From: Merluccius polli
Taxonomy: Eukaryota > Chordata > Actinopteri > Gadiformes > Merlucciidae
Reading direction: 5' to 3'
Assembly (NCBI GenBank): GCA_030340625.1
Contig: JAOPHQ010006257.1
Coordinates: 917,581 to 981,580 of the forward strand
DNA: 64,000 nt
A program made the position numbers and the translations under genes. The notes below the pieces were generated by a model. It made no database searches and had not been told where the DNA came from. It saw only the letters and a program-made list of their open reading frames with translations. Positions 45,482 through 57,082 of the stretch are shown here, piece by piece. Position 1 is the first letter of the stretch; each line of letters opens with the position of its first letter.

Positions 45482-45768
45482 ATGGCAACGGGGAAGAGGA
45501 GGTCTACGTTTTTCACCAACCTCGAATTGGAAATCCTAATGCGCTCATATGGCGAGTTTCAACACGTTTTTAGAAAGAAGTGCAACACTGCTGCGTAAGT
45601 TTAAATGTAGTCCTTTGCAATCACAATAATATTACCGGGGAAAACTGCTTGAATGGTAACTATTCATTTATTTCATTTAGGTGCAATGCCGCGGTGGAGA
45701 AGCGCACTTGGCAGCAGCTTAAGATGACATATAAAAACATTGTTCAAACAGATAAGACCTCGGCATGA
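45482..45768 (+). pseudogene. Broken Myb/SANT-like gene of a Harbinger element
   Basis: Exon 1 (45482-45594, MATGKRRSTFFTNLELEI, then RSYGEFQHVFRKKCNTAA) and exon 2 (from 45681, VEKRTWQQLKMTYKNIVQT) join in phase through GT-AG. They match the Myb-like partner of fish Harbingers. About 20 residues between the two helices are missing compared with the family as I recall it. The expected donor after the second exon reads AT instead of GT, so the frame runs into a stop at 45766-45768. Confidence 0.75.
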
Positions 45769-46152
45769 TCATTATGATCATGTTTTACACTGTAAAGTAA
45801 ATATTAAGTGGCTATTTGACTGTATACAGTTGCCTTGCTCAAGTGCTCTGCATCTCCGACATTGTACAAAAAACATCCATTTGCAAAGAAACGCAGTGCA
45901 ACACACAATATCTGCTGGGATGTGAGAGCATGACTACGGTTGGTAATGTTGCAAATGTAAGGACGGATTAGGTTGTGTATGTAAATGATGGACTGTGACG
46001 TGAAACGGTACCGCTGAAAAAGATAATTGTCTGGAAATGATAATTGTCTGGAAAGGCTACATCTATGCGCGGTCTGATAACCCTCTCCCGACGAATATTT
46101 AATTCTCTGCGCAGTAATGCTGCACCGTCATCCACGGGATTGTTGTCAAAAG

Positions 46153-46442
46153 CAGTGCTCGAAGTGGGCTGGTACTCACCGGTACGCAGTACCAGCACTT
46201 CTACATTTTACCCTTTAGCGTACCAACACTTTTTCTTGCGTACCGGCACTTGTCACAGGCTGCCGGTACTGTACTTTGCCCTAACCAGGGGCGGATCTAC
46301 CAGAGTGGCGCCCCCCCCCCCCCCCCCCCCCCGTCGGTCGTAGGTCCGGGGTGGGTTAATATCGCGCGCACCCCCCCACCCCCCGTCGCTTATATGTGAA
46401 TAAGGGAGTACCGGCAGTTATTTTTTTCCACTTCAAGCGCTG
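46153..46442. mobile_element. hAT MITE with perfect 8-bp TSD
   Basis: Ends CAGTGCTCGAAGTGG and, inwards, CAGCGCTTGAAGTGG. Flanked by GTCAAAAG at 46145-46152 and 46443-46450. The 290-bp body contains alternating TACC/GGTA blocks and, from about 46287, a CAGGGGCGGATCTACC start followed by the complement of the G-rich satellite, a further nested insertion. Confidence 0.9.
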
Positions 46443-47015
46443 GTCAAAAGGACATGCCATGTTCGTGAAAAAAGTCGCCTCCTACTGTGCCTAATGGACT
46501 TCTGAAATAGCCGACTGACTGATTTTTTAAATGATTTTTGACAGACGGCTACGCCAAAACTCGCCTGCTGACTGAATGAATGAGGAAATCAAATGCCGTG
46601 TGTGGCTGAAAGAGGGCGGAGACAGATTGAAACTCGATGTTCATGAGAAAAACCTGGTCCCGACCAGGTTAGTTTCATAGAGTCTGTTACTATGGTAACT
46701 GACCGAGAGCGTAAGTTATCTCTCTCTGTGAAACAGGCTAGAGTTACCCCTCTTTCTCTGGTTTGAGTTACCTCCCTTTGTGAAATGGAAAACTCAGCGT
46801 TTCCCTCATTTCAGGGTTAATAAACCCAGGGTTTTCACTAAACCTGCTTTGTGAAACGGACCCCAGGCGTCAGCAGTGGGTTGCCGTGCCGTGATCGTAG
46901 CGTTCGCTATGTTTACTGACTTCTAAAAACTAAATCAGACTAAATCGGAAAAGACACAAAATTACCCTAAAAAAAGTTACCGAGGACATGGATGAGACTA
47001 AAATCTCTGAATTTA

Positions 47016-47855
47016 ATGTCCCTGGAGATGGACAAAATGGGGAAACAACAAACAAACATACTGGCACTATTCGAGGAAGTGCGCCAGCTAAAATTCCAAC
47101 TACGTGAGAAAGACAGTAAGATCTCTGATCTGGAACGGAGAGTGGATAGCCTAGAACTCTAGACACCCCCTAGCAGCAGCAAATTTATTTGGCAGCTAGG
47201 TAGGTCTAGCACGGCTCCGTCGGCTTTTTGGTGCTGGAAACACCAAGTATGTCAGACCAATCACAGCGTGAGGGGTGGAGTCGAAAGCCGGGCTACCATG
47301 ACGACAGAGTTGCGACGGTTCCGTGTTAGAGGTAAACAATGGCTGCTGCTGCTGGCGAACGGCTGTCTTTCGACTCGGCTTTGGCCGCGACTCTTCAAGA
47401 CTTGAAGTTAACATTTTCTTTGAGAAAAGAACAAAGAACGGCACTGAACACTTTCCTCGAAAAGAAAGATGTATTCGGAGTTTTGATTAATTACGTAGTC
47501 AGAGCCGTCACTCTGACTACGTCACCTTCTTCGTGGCTCTGATTGGTTGTAGCGCTATCCTATTGCGTGCAGAGGGAAATTGAAAGACTACCGTTTATCC
47601 CGCCCACACTGCCAATGGAGCTGAGCCAGACCTTACATCTTTCTGATGTAGGTCTGGCTTGCCAGGCTAGAGAGTGGACACATTGGAGCAATACTCACGT
47701 CTGGATGATGTGATTTTCAGTGGATTACAAACTAAACATCAATCCTTTTCAAGAGCTGTAGTCGGAGATAAAAACGGAGAAGATTCTCCACAAAGGGAAA
47801 TGATCGCACTGGAGCAACAGGTGGTCCAATTCCTCGAGAGCAAAAACATCAAAAC
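47016..47855 (+). pseudogene. LINE ORF1 fragment interrupted by the hairpin-ended element
   Basis: 47016-47146 encodes a coiled coil (LEMDKMGKQQTNILALFEEV, then KDSKISDLERRVD). 47679-47855 continues with TLEQYSRLDDVIFSGLQTKH and a domain of the type seen in non-LTR ORF1 proteins. Removing 47147-47678 (element plus one 9-bp duplication) restores a continuous frame exactly. The right side is cut at 47856 by the 15-bp-array element and nothing beyond continues the ORF. Confidence 0.75.
47147..47669 (+). mobile_element. Hairpin-ended element with 9-bp TSD, copy B
   Basis: Flanked by GAGAGTGGA (47138-47146 and 47670-47678). Starts TAGCCTAGAACTCTAGAC and ends, inwards, TAGCCTGGCAAGCCAGAC. It is 523 bp and closely matches copy A in inverted orientation. 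ATG at 47339 opens a 67-codon frame with ATLQDLKLTFSLRKEQRTAL and FLEKKDVFGVL, like the start of a RecQ-type helicase. It then departs (INYVVRAV) where a GKS/T loop would be expected. This suggests an internally deleted derivative of a helicase-encoding element. Confidence 0.85.
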
Positions 47856-49297
47856 GGTTACATGCCGCTATTCCGACATGCCGCTACTTAGACATTGACG
47901 TCTAGTGGTCGGAGTGGCGGCATTAATATTATTTTCCAAGCGTCCCACTACTGCGACAATTTTTTTTCCCCATTGTCTGAGTAGCGGCACTTTACTTTTT
48001 TTCAAACGTCCTGCCATTCCGACATGAGGCCATTAATATTTGTCATTATCATTGTACTTTAAATTAATTAATTAATGTGATTATACCCATATGTTCTGGA
48101 CTTAGCATACACGCAGCTTATGCATGGGTGTGACAAATACATGGGAAAACAATTTCTAAAAAGAGCCAATCATCCAACTTCGAGGCTGCCCCTAGTTGGT
48201 AATATATAGGACTAGCCTATCCATATCAAATCCAAAAGCAACAATCTTCATAACAAAATCAGAGTATCCTTTTCAAAAAATATTATTTCGCCGTTCTTAA
48301 ATTAGGCTTCCACAGCGCAAAAAAGGTAGGCCTACACCTTGAAACTTTGTTCAATCAACTTAAAGTCCGATTAAACTTCATTCAAAGGCAGTCCATAATT
48401 CTAATTAAATTGATTTCTAACGAACAAGTCCAAATTTCAGGTCCTAGAGCTTTATTCGTGCTTCTTCTTATATATTTTTAAGTAGACTGCTGGCCTGCAC
48501 GCACAGAGTTTGTTTGATGCATGGAGTTTCAACCTTTTCCCCCTGAGAGCTGAATAAAAATGAGGAGAGCTCCCTGTCTTTTACATAATGTGTAGGCCTA
48601 ACATTTATTCACATGGCCGGTTCAAAATCACCTAGTTTTTGACTGAAATGTGTGCCGATATCAATTATTGTGAAAAACATTGTTTGGAGTAGAGGTCTGC
48701 ACTCGCGATGCAAATGGAAGCTCATTGCGGGTGCGGGCGGGATGATAGAGGTAGGCCTACATTTATTCTATATTAATAACTATTATTATTATTCTATTGC
48801 ACTTTCTATGAAAAGTAGGCCTAATTGTCGTAATAGCGGTACCAAAAAAGATCGGATGCGGGCGGGATGATAGAGGTAGGCCTACATTTATTCTATATTA
48901 ACTATTATTATTATTCTATTGCACTTTATATGAAAAGTAGGCCTAATTGTCGTAATAGCGGTACCAAAAAAGATCGGATGCGGGCGGGATGATAGAGGTA
49001 GGCCTACATTTATTCTATATTAATAACTATTAATATTATTCTATTGCACTTTCTATGAAAAGTAGGCCTAATTGTCATATTAATAACTATTATTATTATT
49101 CTATTGCACTTTCTATGAAAAGTAGGCCTAATTGTCGTAATAGCGGTACCAAATTGTAGTAGGCCAAATTGTCGTAATAGCGGGTACCAAAAAAGATCGG
49201 ATTAGGGGCATGTCTAAATAGAGGCATGTCGTAATGACGGGATGTCGTAATGGAGGGTTGTCGTAATAACGGGCTGTCGTAATAAAGGGCGGACCCC
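47856..49297. mobile_element. Element with 15-bp subterminal arrays, copy 2 (inverted)
   Basis: Inverted relative to copy 1 (22695-24034) and highly similar. It begins GGTTACATGCCGCTATTCCG and ends GGGCGGACCCC. A segment near 48720-48960 is duplicated in tandem more often than in copy 1. Flanks do not form a duplication (left is LINE ORF1, right is a hAT transposase fragment), so one end marks a rearrangement rather than simple insertion. Confidence 0.8.
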
Positions 49298-49308
49298 GGG
49301 AGAAACAG

Positions 49309-49575
49309 CAGCAACTGACATTGCCTTCCCACAAGCTAATCCAGGATGTATCAACGCGGTGGAATAGCTCCCATGACATGCTCAAACGTTTTTTAGAGCA
49401 GCAGCCTGCAGTTTTTGCAACACTAATGTCAAGGGAACTAAGGAAAGGAGAAGAGGTGAATACTCTTGGTGAGAAGGACATCTGCAATGCTGAAGACATC
49501 ACCCGGTTGATGGCACCTGTCAAAGTAGTGACAACTATACTTTGTGAGGATGAGATGCCCACACTAGGCCTAAAA
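49309..49575 (+). pseudogene. hAT (ZBED1-like) transposase fragment
   Basis: The frame reads LIQDVSTRWNSSHDMLKRFL, then EQQPAVFATLMSRELRKGE and ICNAEDITRLMAP, the region just before the RNase H-fold C-terminal half in ZBED-type hAT transposases. Both ends are lost, the left at 49297 and the right in an A-run at 49571. Mirrored at 63487-63755. Confidence 0.85.
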
Positions 49576-49725
49576 AAAAAAAAGTTTGGTTCCTGTTGGT
49601 TGTCAGTTGAGGTCATGGGTAGGTAGGGAATTTATTTTATTTTATTTTATTATTTTATTTTTCCAGTGGCAGCGAGTGATAGGTAGGACTTTTTTTTTTT
49701 CAGCAGCAATGGATACTCCCAGCAG

Positions 49726-49757
49726 CATGTTACACACACACACACACACACACACAT
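49726..49757. repeat. (CA)n microsatellite
   Basis: About 14 CA dinucleotides. The mirror copy in the right arm (63311-63328) is shorter. Confidence 0.95.
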
Positions 49758-50707
49758 TTTTATATGAACAAAATATGTAGTCAATACGAATGCTTCAATT
49801 AAAATGTGCTGATTTTAAATGTGTGTACTTTTTTCTACTCCTAAAAACTAGTTCTGGACCATTGGCATTGAAGACATCTCAAGCAATATTTCATAAATAA
49901 CTTTAATAGTATCAACTCTTACAATACTGTGGGGTTGTGCTCCGAGGAAGAAGGCCGCCGACAACAGGATCGCTTTAACTCACTTTATTTGTTTAGTATT
50001 ATTATTTAATCTATGAAGCAGAAGGAGGGGTATTTGTATAAGTTCACGCGTGGAGAACCCCCAAGCGTTGCATCCTCAGTAGCTTTGCATCCTTCTGGAT
50101 GCGCTGCCTGGAGGGGTCTGACTTGAGCCGGCGACTTCCACCGGTAGTCACTGGGCAGGAGGCGTGGCCTCCATGACGCACAATGGCTAGCGTTAAGCGC
50201 CGCCCCCAGTATATTGTTTGCCGCCATCATGTGTTGAGGTGCAGTTACTACAACTTGTATATTTATTACTACTCTTTTGAGCTGCTGATACATATGCTTA
50301 TTATTTATCCGCAACAGTCCCTCCTTGGTCATCACTGATGACCATACTATAAATTAATAATGCTATGTATCATGTAAGGTCTAAAAATGGTGAGTATAAA
50401 TTCAAGCGAAAAGAAAAACATCAACATCACCAATCGACTTAGTTCGGGAAAACCTCTTCTAGACAGTAGGAAAACCTGTCGCATCTCTAAATTGGATGGC
50501 ATTCACCTTGGTGTGTCTCAAAGAATACATGGGCCGTAGCCAACAGTAGACAAATTATCATCACATCATACAATCCATATGTCATACCATTATCACAGTA
50601 TCCTGAGGACAGAAAGGCATAGTAGTTAATGCATTGTAATTTCCCCATATGAAATCCCTTCAAATACTTATATGCATGTATAACCAAAATCGAATACCTC
50701 CAGGTAT

Positions 50708-50850
50708 AAGAACAGACATTACCGTGTTAGCAGCTCTGGCTAACACAGAAGAGACATTACCGTGTTAGCAGCTCTGGCTAACACAGAAGAGACATTATCG
50801 TGTTAGCAGCTCTGGCTAGCACAGAAGAGACATTAGCGTGTTAGTTAGCA
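50708..50850. repeat. 38-bp tandem repeat, about 3.5 copies
   Basis: GACATTACCGTGTTAGCAGC and CTCTGGCTAACACAGAAGA repeat in tandem. Each unit is itself an imperfect hairpin (GTGTTAGC...GCTAACAC). It lies in the interior of the LTR element and is mirrored at 62220-62360. Confidence 0.9.
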
Positions 50851-53663
50851 GTAACCCTATATAGATCTAAAAAACGCCCTGTAGACTAGCATGCAATTGC
50901 TCAGATGGTTTCCATGCACGCAGGTTACTCAAAGATCATCACAGTGTTATCCCCCGTATCTGTAGCCAACCTCAAGTCTGACAGTTCATGAATTCAATGC
51001 CCATCTTGTGATCCATAGGCAAGGCCCACACGCCAAGGTTACCAACACGTACCCATGTGTGCCTTCCCCACGGATCCACTCCTCACCAGTAGTCAGAACA
51101 TTTTAGCAGCTTCAAAAAATTCATCCGTTTCATTATTAAAGCAATCATGGGACTACAGCATAACACATTCGGAACTTATAATGCATTGTATTGACAACCG
51201 TGACCCATACTGTGTGTTTAATAATTCAACATTCAAGTAAAACAGGTGCCATGTCCTCCTAGACACAGGTGCCGAACTCCAGGAAATCAGGTACCACAGC
51301 CTGATCAAGTCGGGGCGCTCCACTGTCCCCTGCACACTCTCGGGTACACCTGGTCACCTTTCTCCACCCTGGTTGGTGGTCCATCCTTTGGCTCTGCACT
51401 CTGTTTCTCGGAAATGTCAGTTTCTTGAATGTCCCGTTCACTCTTTCCACCATTCCCAGTGAATGTAACATAACCACTTGTTTGATGGGTAACTGCTGCA
51501 CCACCCGGTGTTGGCGCTGTAGTTTTGACACGGCGGTGGAAAAAGCTAACAAGTTAAGGTGTTAAACACAGCATAACAGCATTAGGCGTTGGCGAAGTAA
51601 TTCCCAATTTTCTATATCAATAAACTAGCTTGTGTATTAGATCCTTTCCCAACAGATTGCTGAAGTATTTCCCAATGATTACTTTAACCTGGTCCTTGCA
51701 AATGTTCAAAGACCATATGTCTGACTTATGTAAATTCAACATTTAAACGAATAAAACAAAAAACAAAAAAAAACAAAAAATCTAAATGCAAATATTCCCC
51801 CCTTGAAATAAAATATCCTTGCAAATAAGATATAAAAATATTCCCTCCTTGGAATAAAATACAAAAATAGTCCCTCCTTGAAATAAAATACACTACTTAT
51901 TCCCCCCTCGTGACATTGAAAAAGTCACGTAAAATTAACACAAAGTTAAGCATGTTGCATTCATTCTTCCCGCTTGTATTGACCTTTATATATCGATGAT
52001 ATCATAAAGTATATGTACATGACAGTGATTCTGGGTCCTAGTTTATCAAGCTTTTGGAACAACTATTTTAGTCTTCTAGCATTACCTTTGGATCTTATGC
52101 CCACATTATTTTATTTACTCTTAGACTAGGTAAACTTATTCAATTGTTCTAATAAGGCCAAATTCATGAGCTAGTCTCACCCCACCGGAAAGAACTCTTC
52201 CCAGTTACCCTTTCAGCAGCTGAAGAGAGGTCTGTCCAGGTTGGGTTACCATCATCCAGTCGATAACCACCTCTAGGAGATGGAAAAAAATCATGACGGT
52301 TTCTTAGTCTAGAGAAGATCTCACCCCCCATCAGGATGAAGCACTTCTCTGCAATCCAGTCACTGCCAATGCACAACAAATCATAATTATAGAGTGTTAA
52401 CATCTTTCAACATCAATCGCTTGTGAATAATCAATCATTAAAAGAATCAAAAGAAAATTAAAAATATAGTGTAAAAACACATCACATTCAGATAAGACCG
52501 TCAACCATGTTGCCTCCTAATATGAAACTTATCAACCGCTGGTAACAGGAATGTTCCTGCTGTTCATTTTGTGTATGCGGTCCATTTCAATGTCCAAATA
52601 TGAGTTTGAGTCCATTTAGGGCAGGAACCCCAGATCAACTGTCCTCTCTCTAATGGACCCCCCTCAATTGTCCTGGGGGAAGAGAGACCAAAACCAACCA
52701 GTATCTTTGCAAAGAAAACATCTAACACAATACAACAAACAATATGTAGACAGTGGTTTCTTATTATGTAATTATAGATCAGGCATGTCTTAATCCTATA
52801 TGATCTTAATGATCTTATATCGTTACTAATCTAAGTAGTTCAAACCATATGTGAAAGTTATATCAAAACAAACTTGCATACAAAGGTGAGTCAAACAATA
52901 GGTGAATATGGTGAGTGAAGTTACAATTGAATATATATATAGCCACACACAATCATTGAATAGTTTTGCTTACTAAAAATGGATATGGCTCAAATAAACC
53001 AACCTCAATTTCCTCATTGTCATCGCCCAAGTCACCTCTAATAATCAAATGGCACCTGTGTGTGTGTCCCAGGTGAAAACCCTCTGGTCCATCTAAGAAT
53101 CATAGCCTCAGCAACGGTCAGCATCATTGAGCAAAAACAAAACATCGTACATAAAAACAAGACAATGGACGCCACATTATGGAGGTAAACTGAGCAACCC
53201 AAAAATTGACTGGATTAATTGTCACACCCCAACACTGTATCAGGTTATGACTCTACCACACTCCCATATCGTCGCTTGAGGCGGGAGAAAAGTCCCTAGA
53301 CTGTTACCAGTCCCCAGCGCTGGTTGACCCCTGGACTACTGTGGACGAGTGGTAGAGGAGATAACTTCTGATTTAAATGAAACTATCAGATAGGGCCGTA
53401 TTATGCCCATCAACCATCTTATGCACAAATACTCATGAGGGGGTACCAGGGGTTCGGGGTTTCATGTGACGTGACTGAGCTGTTGGTCTGCTATTTGTCC
53501 TATAAAGCACAAAACACTCACACAAACAGTTAAAAGTATAAAACAAATACACAAAGAAAACAAATAAACAGGAAACAAAACAAATAACAGACATATATAC
53601 ATAGTTGACCTGATCTTTAACCGTCCTAATATTCGCATCGCTTTCTTCATTATGTTTCATGTC

Positions 53664-53726
53664 TATTATTATTATTATTATTATTATTATTATCATTAAC
53701 ATCATTATTATTATTACCACTACTAT
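53664..53726. repeat. (ATT)n microsatellite
   Basis: Interrupted ATT repeat inside the LTR element. It produces the poly-Ile open frame on the minus strand. The mirror array is at 59395-59450. Confidence 0.95.
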
Positions 53727-56068
53727 TATAACTATAATGCCTCCCTCTATCTCTTGACCACGTTTCTTCCTTTCCCTTTTCACTTTCTCTGACTTTTCTT
53801 TCACTTTCTCTGACTTTTCTTACGCTTATCTCTCCTTCTATCCTTCTATTTACTTCCCTCTGTCTTTCTAAATAAATCCTTTTGTTTTAAGAATCACCAC
53901 TTACTGTCCCCATCTCATTGTGTCCTGTCCAACTTCCCTTTCCTCCTTTGTTAACCTTATAATTTCTTATCATTAATAAAAACAAAAAGAGGTGTTCATG
54001 ATCTTTCTTTGGAAGGGGCATGGAGGTCCCCTCCTTCTCTTAAGGGTAAAGGAAAGAATAAAGCAGAGTTAATGTCAATTTTAACACTTTCCTATTACTG
54101 ACAAGTTGATGCTTATGAATAATCAGTTTTTACACAACAACACTTTTCATCGCAGTAATGACATCTGTTAACATAGTTATTTATAAATGTATATGTCTAG
54201 ATAATAACATTAAACCAAATTATTGTATTGGGCTCCATTCTGCCTTCTCCCCTTGCATTCTAGGAGCGCACAACTTCATTCACACTCCATTCACACTTGC
54301 AAACGCAGACTGGCAAACGCCATTCCTTTGTCCCCTTCTTCATGGTCAGTCGTCGGGGGAGGGGGAAAGTCTGGGTAGTCTGGGTGGGGGTAGGGGTGGT
54401 CGAGGGGTAGGGGGTCTTGGGGGCCATTTTGGGGACTCCCAAAATGGCTGACAGGGATTTGTAATCTATGCTCCCTGCTGTGTTACCATAGCATAGAACT
54501 TATTTAAATGCGCACACTTTATATCCTCCACGTTAATATTGTGTATATATCCTACTATGTGTGTGCCCATATGTGGAAGGGCTCCAAATCCACTGGCACT
54601 GTTAGGTATATGTCTATAGGTTAGATAGATGTGTTTACCGTCTCTCCCTAGACTTAGCATAGCCATTAGCCTCCACTTGGGCCAAATGGCTAGGAACACA
54701 AGAATGTTACCATCCCCCCTGGAACAATGAGCCATAAACCACCCCCCGTGGTGGGCTATCTTCAGTTCTAAATACCTAACATGTCCGCTATCCCCACGTG
54801 TTAGCTTATGTGGCTAGTAGCACAAGAATGCTACGATGCTTCTGTTAAGAACAAAGACCCATATGAGATAACCCACGTGTTGGGCTATCGTCAGTTACAT
54901 GTACCATATTCTGCAGACAAAGCTAAGATGCACCCTAGCAAAGTTAGCAAGCGTTAGCACATGCAGGATTATGTACACAAACGTGGGTTATTGTGTTTCA
55001 TGCAAGTTAGCTTAGTTCTTTGAGAATGCAGTGTTAGTAACAATGTTAGTAGCGATGTTAGTAGCAATCGATCTCCGTTTTCCACTCTCCTATACTCTAG
55101 GGGTTATGCCCCAAATTTATATTCCCAGTTTTGTACTGAGTTTTAATTTTTTTATTATTATTTTTAATTTTTTTTTTTTTTTTTTTTTTTATACTCTAAA
55201 GCTCCGTGCCGAGTTTTTTATATTCCCAAGTTTGTACTAAGTTTTAAGTTTTATACTCTAAAAGTTTTTAAAAGCCGAGTTTTTTTAGCCTCCCAGGCTC
55301 CGTGCCGAGGTTACAGGTTATACATTTTTTAATAAAATATACGATACTGGCCCTTTGCTTCTTCTAATGGTCGTAAATGACGACAAAATATCATTTAACT
55401 AATTCCCAATCAGAGTTGAGCGCCTGTTCATTTTCCTCGTCAGCTTAACTGTAACGACTATGGACCGGAGAACCAGGGCTTTGCAACAACACACACCAGC
55501 CACCTCTGCCACATAATGTCTCTATATCTATCCATCTATCTATTCTATGCAGATTTGGTCAGGCTCTGCTTACCTGGTGTAATGGCCAGCCAGCGACAGA
55601 AGTGGAAGTTGTGTGCCGTTCCATAGCTCCGCTCTCTCAGCCCGGCTCCTTCCTCGAATCACGCCGGGGGTCACCAAATTGTGGGGTTGTGCTCCGAGGA
55701 AGAAGGCCGCCGACAACAGGATCGCTTTAACTCATTTTATTTGTTTAGTATTATTATTTAATCTATGAAGCAGAAGGAGGGGTATTTGTATAAGTTCACG
55801 CGTGGAGAACCCCCAAGCGTTGCATCCTCAGTAGCTTTGCATCCTTCTGGATGCGCTGCCTGGAGGGGTCTGACTTGAGCCGGCGACTTCCACCGGTAGT
55901 CACTGGGCAGGAGGCGTGGCCTCCATGACGCACAATGGCTAGCGTTAAGCGCCGCCCCCAGTATATTGTTTGCCGCCATCATGTGTTGAGGTGCAGTTAC
56001 TACAACTTGTATATTTATTACTACTCTTTTGAGCTGCTGATACATATGCTTATTATTTATCCGCAACA

Positions 56069-57082
56069 ATACTCTGTACAATGTATATGTACAAACCTAC
56101 AAAATGTTGAACAAATGTTAAACAAGGTAGCGAGACAGCATCCAATCAACACGGAAAATGTTATAGAACCATGAATGACTCCGAAGCTGTTTAATTAAAG
56201 TGTAACTCTGGTGTTCTGCGACTCATAGCCCTGTTGTCCAGCATTACTGCCTGCTATTAGTTAAATTAAGGAAAATACAACTGCAGGGCCTCTTTAAACC
56301 ACATGACCACTGCTCATTTCTGCTTGCCGTAGGGTCTGGCCACAATGTGCTTTTTTCCAGCCCCAATACAAATGTGGCAGCAGGGCGCGATCGTAACACT
56401 CCTCGGACCTATATGGGGGTATTATTGAGACAATATTATTTGTGTGTGCGTATCTCAATCTGTGTACCCGGTATTCACATTTGTGTGTGCGTAATAAGAT
56501 TTTGTCTGTCTGTATTCACATTTGTGTGTGTGTAAAAAAATCAGTGTGTCTGTATTCACATTTGTGTGTTTGTGCTTTACAAACACACAAATGTGAAAAA
56601 AAGACAAACTGATTTTTTTTTTTTTTCATATGTGAATACAGACTTGACAAATCATCATTAACGCACACACAATATGTGAATACCGGTACACAGATTGAGA
56701 TACGCACACACAAATAATATTGTCTCAATAATACCCCCCATATAGGTCCGAGGAGTGTTACGATCGCGCCCTGCTGCCACATTTGTATTGGGGCTGGAAA
56801 AAAGCACATTGTGGCAGACCTACGGCAAGCAAGAATGAGCAGTGTCATGTGGTTTTAAAGAGGCCCTGCAGTTGTATTTTCCTTAATTTAACTAAATAGC
56901 AGGCAGTAATGCTGGACAACAGGGCTATGAGTCGCAGAACACCAGAGTTACACTTTAATTAAACAGCTTCGGAGTCATTCATGGTTCTATAACATTTTCC
57001 GTGTTGATTGGATGCTGTCTCGCTACTTGTTTAACATTTGTTCAACATTTTGTAGTTTGTACATATACATTGTACAGAGTAT
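56069..57082. other. Spacer between inverted LTR elements, palindrome centre
   Basis: The two halves are inverted copies. Near the centre the left half has four degenerate copies of GTATTCACATTTGTGTGTG, and one unit of GGGCGCGATCGTAACACTCC (the G-rich satellite motif) lies at about 56385, mirrored at about 56765. The match between halves is poorest in the central 150 bp. Confidence 0.75.

Larger units (their letters stand above)
45269..46863. mobile_element. Decayed Harbinger-like element with CAG duplication
   Basis: Left GGGTCCGTTTCACAAAGCAG and right, inwards, GGGTCCGTTTCACAAAGCAG are identical inverted ends, flanked by CAG at 45266-45268 and 46864-46866. It holds only a broken Myb-like gene and no transposase, and a hAT MITE has inserted at 46153-46442. 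Non-autonomous. Confidence 0.85.
49928..56068 (-). mobile_element. LTR retrotransposon without gag-pol, left-arm copy
   Basis: Two 389-bp LTRs (55680-56068 upstream, 49928-50316 downstream on the minus strand) start TGTTGCGGATAA and end CAACCCCACA. The 4-bp duplication is ATAC (49924-49927 and 56069-56072). A PBS at 55678-55661 is complementary to tRNA-Trp with one extra C in the G/C run. A donor-like CAGGTAAGCAGAGCC lies near 55577, and the polypurine tract AAGGAGGGAC abuts the 3' LTR. The LTRs appear nearly identical (one substitution noticed), so insertion is recent. The 5.3-kb interior has no long gag, reverse transcriptase or RNase H frame. Only a short integrase-like remnant (GMVERVNGT) is readable near 51450. 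It is therefore a non-autonomous derivative that would need proteins in trans. Confidence 0.88.

Noticed and set aside
50708..50850. Regular repeats with internal dyads, resembling a CRISPR array
   Set aside because: The units are contiguous tandem repeats without unique spacers, in a vertebrate LTR element.
53433..53804. 123-codon frame with poly-Ile
   Set aside because: It runs through an (ATT)n microsatellite. Its apparent conservation at 59395 is only the palindrome mirror.
54466..54735. 89-codon frame repeated at 58382
   Set aside because: The identity comes from the inverted repeat, not from selection. No domain recognised.
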